A DNA stretch of 64,000 bases, taken from Pleurocapsa sp. PCC 7319. GTDB taxonomy: Bacteria; Cyanobacteriota; Cyanobacteriia; Cyanobacteriales; Xenococcaceae. The stretch spans positions 4,251,322-4,315,321 of the forward strand of contig NZ_KB235922.1 of the NCBI RefSeq assembly GCF_000332195.1, written 5' to 3'. Shown here piece by piece: positions 60,414-64,000 of this stretch. Numbering within the stretch: position 1 is the stretch's first letter; each line of letters begins with the position of its first letter. Both the position numbers and the translations under genes were made by a program. The notes beneath the pieces are model-generated. The model did no database searches. It was not told the DNA's origin and saw only the letters and a list, made by a program, of their open reading frames with translations.

Positions 60414-62759
60414 ATGTTGTTTGTTATTAGGTATTTTCTACTATGCTCGTTTACTAGATTGCATAATAGAAAACCTCTATTGAAGCATATTATTTACTTC
60501 AATATTGCTTACTTAATAGTAATAGCGTTTTGCTTTCACTCCAATAAGGTTAGCTCTCAAATATTACCTGATGATAGTTTAAATACTCAAGTTAACCAAA
60601 ATAACAATATTGTAGAAATTACAGGAGGGCAAACTAGAGGAAGTAACTTATTTCACAGTTTCCAACAGTTTTCTCTTCTATCTGACAATGAAGCCGTTTT
60701 CGACAATGGCAATAATATTGCTAATATTTTCTCTAGAGTAACTGGCGGTAATTTATCTAATATTGATGGTTTAATTAAGGCTAATGGTGGTGCCAATTTA
60801 TACTTGATTAATCCCGCAGGTATTATATTTGGGAAAAATGCCAGATTAAATATTGGTGGCTCGTTTCTCGCCAGTACCGCAGACAGTATTCTATTTCCTG
60901 ATGGGGTAGAGTTCAGTGCAAGCGATCCTCAAGCAAAACCCCTATTAACTATCAATGCTCCTATTGGTCTCAACTTGGGGGATAATCCTGGGCAGATTAT
61001 TAATCGTTCTGTGGCAGGCGGCTTTGTGGAAAATTTGGAATTTGTCCGCCCCAAATTTACCATCGAGCAAACTCCTGTTGGTTTACAAGTAAAACCGGGA
61101 AAAAATCTTTCTCTTATTGGTGGAGAGGTCAAGTTAGACAATGGCAACATTTATGCTCCCGGTGGCAAAGTGGAATTAGGAGGGTTAGAAGAAGCAGGAA
61201 TTGTTTCAATCTCTGAGAATGGAAGCCTAAATTTTCCAAACGATAAAGTTAGAAGTAATGTATCACTTACTAATCTCCAGCAACTAGAATTTGGAAGTAT
61301 TGTTAATGTTGCTGGCGAAGATGGAGGCTCAATTAAAGTTCACGGGCGCAACTTAGAACTAAGTGGTAAAAGTTTTTTCTTTGCGGGAATAAAAGAAGCC
61401 TCCAGTACTTCAAATGCTCAAGCCGGAAATGTTGAGATTGATGTTACTGAGAATATTGTCTTAGATAGGAGCAGAATAAGTAATATTGTATCTTCTGAGG
61501 TTGAGGGCAATAGTGGCAACATTAATATTCAAACCAAAAACCTTTCAATTTTCACATCAAGAGAGTCTGATTCTAATCAAGATATTGGTAACATTAGTAC
61601 TAATATTTTAGGTACAGGTGATGCAGGAGAAATCACAATCAATGCCTCTGATAAAATTTCTCTGGAAGCGGGAAACAAACGTTTTGGTAGTATTCAAAGT
61701 ACTATAGAACCAAGTGGTATCGGCAATGCAGGAGATATTAAGATTACGACTGGTTCTTTATCATTAAAAGGACGAAATTCTGTTAGATCCAATACCTTAG
61801 GTCAAGGAGATGCGGGAAACGTTACCATCAAAGCCTCAGAGCAAATTTCTCTTGAGGGGCAATTTATCAGTGAAGATTCTAGATTTTCAACGGGAATAGC
61901 AAGTCAAGAAAGACCTGGTGCTGAGGGGAATGGCGGAAATATAGTGATTAATACTCCTTTCTTATCTCTAAGTGACTATTCTCAAATTACTGCTTCAGCA
62001 CAAAGCGGTCAAGGGGGCAATATCAGGATAACAGTTGAAGATCTTTTTCTCCGAAATACCAGTAGGATATCGGTAGGTACAGGAAACATTGCTGATGGCG
62101 GAAATCTGTTTATTGATGCTCGATTTATAGTTGCCTTTCCTGAGCAAAGTACAAATCTTCCCAACTTTGCCAATGTTGGTATTTTAGCCAATGCGAATCG
62201 AGGCAATGGAGGAAACATTGATATCACATCAACAGGAATCTTTGGTATAGAAGAGAGAGCAGAAGAAGCAGGGGTAAATTTTATTACTGCTAGTTCTAAC
62301 TTAGGTATAGATGGTGTTGTCGAAATTAATACTCCAGAAATTGACTCCACTCAAGGATTAAAAGAATTGCCGATTGCTTTTACTATTCCTCAACCTGCTG
62401 AAGGTTGCCAAGCCAATCGAGATGAAGATAGCAGCAGTTTTATGAACACTGGTCGTGGAGGATTACCTCCTAATCCCTACGATCCCTTAGATAGCAGTGA
62501 TATGTTCGTTGATGTTCAATTACCTACTGAATGGATTAATGAGTTGACTACTAATTCTTCTGCTTCATTACCAAATTCATTATCAGCAGCCGAGCCAATT
62601 ATAGAAGCAAATAAATGGGTTCTGAATGAAAAAGGCAATGTAGAACTAGTTTCTGATACATCTAATATTGTTGCGACGTGTGGCGATTACACCCCTTCGA
62701 GTGCAAGCCCTTCGGGTAGGCTTCGCGATTGGGCTCCGCCCACCGCCAGAGGCGATTGA
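60414..62759 (+). CDS. TpsA-type exoprotein (filamentous hemagglutinin N-terminal domain)
   Basis: 781 residues: hydrophobic signal (about 25-45), then the two-partner secretion domain (about 50-300: NNIVEITGGQTRGSNLFHSFQQFSL, NIFSRVTGGN, NPAGIIFGKNA). A parallel beta-helix of GNAGxI(T/N)I repeats fills about 310-650, and a Cys-containing C-terminus follows. It should be secreted through TpsB. The last residues (SPSGRLRDWAPPTARGD) derive from the 51 bp repeats at 62718, so the original end may be lost. Surface adhesin role inferred. Confidence 0.9.
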   Translation: MLFVIRYFLLCSFTRLHNRKPLLKHIIYFNIAYLIVIAFCFHSNKVSSQILPDDSLNTQVNQNNNIVEITGGQTRGSNLFHSFQQFSLLSDNEAVFDNGNNIANIFSRVTGGNLSNIDGLIKANGGANLYLINPAGIIFGKNARLNIGGSFLASTADSILFPDGVEFSASDPQAKPLLTINAPIGLNLGDNPGQIINRSVAGGFVENLEFVRPKFTIEQTPVGLQVKPGKNLSLIGGEVKLDNGNIYAPGGKVELGGLEEAGIVSISENGSLNFPNDKVRSNVSLTNLQQLEFGSIVNVAGEDGGSIKVHGRNLELSGKSFFFAGIKEASSTSNAQAGNVEIDVTENIVLDRSRISNIVSSEVEGNSGNINIQTKNLSIFTSRESDSNQDIGNISTNILGTGDAGEITINASDKISLEAGNKRFGSIQSTIEPSGIGNAGDIKITTGSLSLKGRNSVRSNTLGQGDAGNVTIKASEQISLEGQFISEDSRFSTGIASQERPGAEGNGGNIVINTPFLSLSDYSQITASAQSGQGGNIRITVEDLFLRNTSRISVGTGNIADGGNLFIDARFIVAFPEQSTNLPNFANVGILANANRGNGGNIDITSTGIFGIEERAEEAGVNFITASSNLGIDGVVEINTPEIDSTQGLKELPIAFTIPQPAEGCQANRDEDSSSFMNTGRGGLPPNPYDPLDSSDMFVDVQLPTEWINELTTNSSASLPNSLSAAEPIIEANKWVLNEKGNVELVSDTSNIVATCGDYTPSSASPSGRLRDWAPPTARGD

Positions 62760-62830
62760 ACTCCGTCCAGGCTTCGCGATTGGGCTCCGCCCAGCGCCAG
62801 AGGCGATTGGACTCCGTCCAGGCTTCGCGA
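62718..62830. repeat. 51 bp tandem repeat at the TpsA 3' end
   Basis: AGGCTTCGCGATTGGGCTCC recurs at 62718 and 62769, with a partial third unit at 62820. The spacing is exactly 51 bp. The GC-rich sequence forms hairpins (GGGCTCCGCCC). It overlaps the final codons of the TpsA gene. Confidence 0.85.
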
Positions 62831-63041
62831 TCGCGATGAAATAGACAATAGATATTAGAATTTTATAGTTTATTATGGGTATCTACTTGAGATTAGTAAG
62901 TTATTTAGCTCTAAGTATAGCTTCCGTGTACCAGTACGCTAGAGAGCGAAAAAAGTGGAGGATATTTCAGTAACGACAAATTTTCCACAGGCGATCACTT
63001 TGATATTCTATAGTTTCTTATCACAATCCAACAGAGAAAAA

Positions 63042-63248
63042 TCAAGCAGATGCAAGCTTTTGTTTCTCGGCAAGTTTGTCGGCGATCGCTTTTCTTAAAT
63101 AATCATTACGCTCTTTAGCAGGTAATGACATCCAAGCATCATATTGACTAGCAGGAACTCTCACCTGAACTGGTTTTTGCGCTGAACCTTCAGGTGCAAT
63201 TTTCGGAATTTTCTTTAACCCAGAAGTATTAGGCTTAGGATTTGCCAT
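63042..63248 (-). CDS. Small basic protein, possibly DNA-binding
   Basis: 68 residues with a Lys/Pro-rich N-terminus and a pattern V-Q-V-R-V-P-A-S-Q-Y-D-A-W followed by helices. A ribbon-helix-helix fold is possible (beta strand VQVRVP, then helices). I do not recognise the family. Confidence 0.55.
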   Translation of the reverse strand: MANPKPNTSGLKKIPKIAPEGSAQKPVQVRVPASQYDAWMSLPAKERNDYLRKAIADKLAEKQKLASA

Positions 63249-63388
63249 ACTTTTGTTTCGTTGTATACACTGATATGATACGATTAACTAAAAGGGAAGA
63301 TTGAAGTTTGGACGCTCTAATCTTCCCTACAAACTTAAAGCCAAAATTTTGGCTTTTTATCACTGTATACCCTGTTAAAAGTAAAACA

Positions 63389-63670
63389 ATGAATAATATT
63401 AGTATACACGAGACAAAAGTAAGTCCGATTGCTGAAACTTGTCAAGATACTAGTGTAGAGCGATCGCCTTCAACATACATAAATATAAAACTCTACTCAG
63501 CGGGCTTCTTTGACGGATTAACAGGACTAAACGCCGAACTTCCTCACCTAAAAGACTACTGGGAAGGCTACGCATTAGGTTATCGAGAATACTGCTGTGG
63601 TTTATTAGGGCTTGAAATACCTCCTGGTGAAATACCTATTGAAAGGTTTAGAACTTTGATGGTTGCATAA
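63389..63670 (+). CDS. Unrecognised 93-residue protein
   Basis: The N-terminus is variable and polar. The C-terminal half (INIKLYSAGFFDGLTGLNAE...YWEGYALGYREYCCGLLGLE) is Gly/Tyr-rich and may be a small conserved domain. The ATG at 63389 is preferred over a TTG at 63308. A second gene follows 94 bp later. Confidence 0.55.
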   Translation: MNNISIHETKVSPIAETCQDTSVERSPSTYINIKLYSAGFFDGLTGLNAELPHLKDYWEGYALGYREYCCGLLGLEIPPGEIPIERFRTLMVA

Positions 63671-63764
63671 TTTCGGGAATCTTGAACCTTTAAAACTTTC
63701 AAACCTAATTACCCAGATTACTTAAAGTCTGAGTAAAACCAACTTTTCTCTATCCCTTCAAACC

Positions 63765-64000
63765 ATGACCAAGAAATATCTCGCTAACCCCTTCAATGCC
63801 CTCTATTTCTATCAAGATGATATTACTATAAGTACTCTCCCAGAAATACAAGAAATAGACCAATATGCCAGAGATTTAGAAGATCGCATCGAAGGAGACT
63901 TCAATCTCGACTACATCGTCTTTGAGTTTGCTTACAACCGCCTAGCCTATGTCCGCAATGGTCTATTACTGGCTAAGTTAAAGTTCCTCAAACTATACAA
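63765..64000 (+). CDS. Unknown protein, cut by window end
   Basis: An open frame from ATG 63765 to the edge, at least 78 residues, without a stop: MTKKYLANPFNALYF... then acidic and aromatic residues (RDLEDRIEGDFNLDYIVFEF). No family is recognised. The frame continues beyond the window, so its length is unknown. Confidence 0.6.
   Translation, partial: MTKKYLANPFNALYFYQDDITISTLPEIQEIDQYARDLEDRIEGDFNLDYIVFEFAYNRLAYVRNGLLLAKLKFLKLY

Overview
The window comes from a cyanobacterium. GCGATCGC (HIP1) palindromes are dense throughout, and several products belong to cyanobacterial families: a TIGR03279-type radical SAM protein, a DUF3318 protein, a NblB-like HEAT protein, a TIGR04168 phosphoesterase, DUF4399, and a CHAT/two-partner-secretion cluster. 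The DNA is AT-rich and carries many short inverted-repeat elements and heptamer tandem repeats, so it looks like a large, repeat-rich genome. No species is assigned.

Layout. 1-9 kb is mostly housekeeping and envelope genes: acyltransferase, radical SAM protein, UppP, a STAS/sugar-transferase fusion, a Tat-exported beta carbonic anhydrase, tRNA-Ser and a pentapeptide protein. 9.4-11.9 kb holds an IsrB-type RNA-guided nuclease element that abuts the end of a PadR/membrane-protein operon. 12-15.5 kb has CBS, HEAT and TPR proteins and a LuxR-type response regulator. 15.7-31.2 kb is the most distinctive region. It contains an HlyD adaptor and a C39-peptidase ABC exporter, followed by eight small intact genes plus fragments that encode double-glycine-leader proteins. 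Six of these carry beta/gamma-crystallin-like domains with calcium-binding signatures and two carry another beta-rich domain. The array contains recent duplications, and a methyltransferase, an acyl-CoA synthetase and a LysM miniprotein interrupt it. 31.4-35.4 kb holds an alpha-amylase remnant, a sensor kinase, a TnpB element and a 5'-truncated dehydrogenase. 35.4-38 kb has AlkB, a methyltransferase and a GIY-YIG protein. 38.1-44.4 kb is a second export operon: HTH protein, cNMP-domain C39 exporter, receiver-HlyD fusion and parvulin-like isomerase. 44.9-51.7 kb has a hybrid kinase and a caspase/STAND/WD40 protein. 52.3-62.8 kb holds a two-partner secretion set (TpsB, CHAT protein, TpsA), interrupted by a desaturase and a TetR-like regulator. 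The right edge has small unknown genes and one gene cut by the window end.

How the genes work together. All eight intact double-glycine genes have the same control block 132-136 bp before the start codon, and a divergent version lies before the C39 exporter. The simplest reading is one regulon that makes and secretes small calcium-binding extracellular proteins. This resembles in outline the PteB/EbfG biofilm secretion of Synechococcus elongatus, but with crystallin-type cargo. The LuxR-type regulator at 14.8 kb and the HisKA_3 kinase at 31.7 kb are plausible controllers. The link between exporter and cargo is inferred from leaders, location and shared upstream sequence; it has not been demonstrated.
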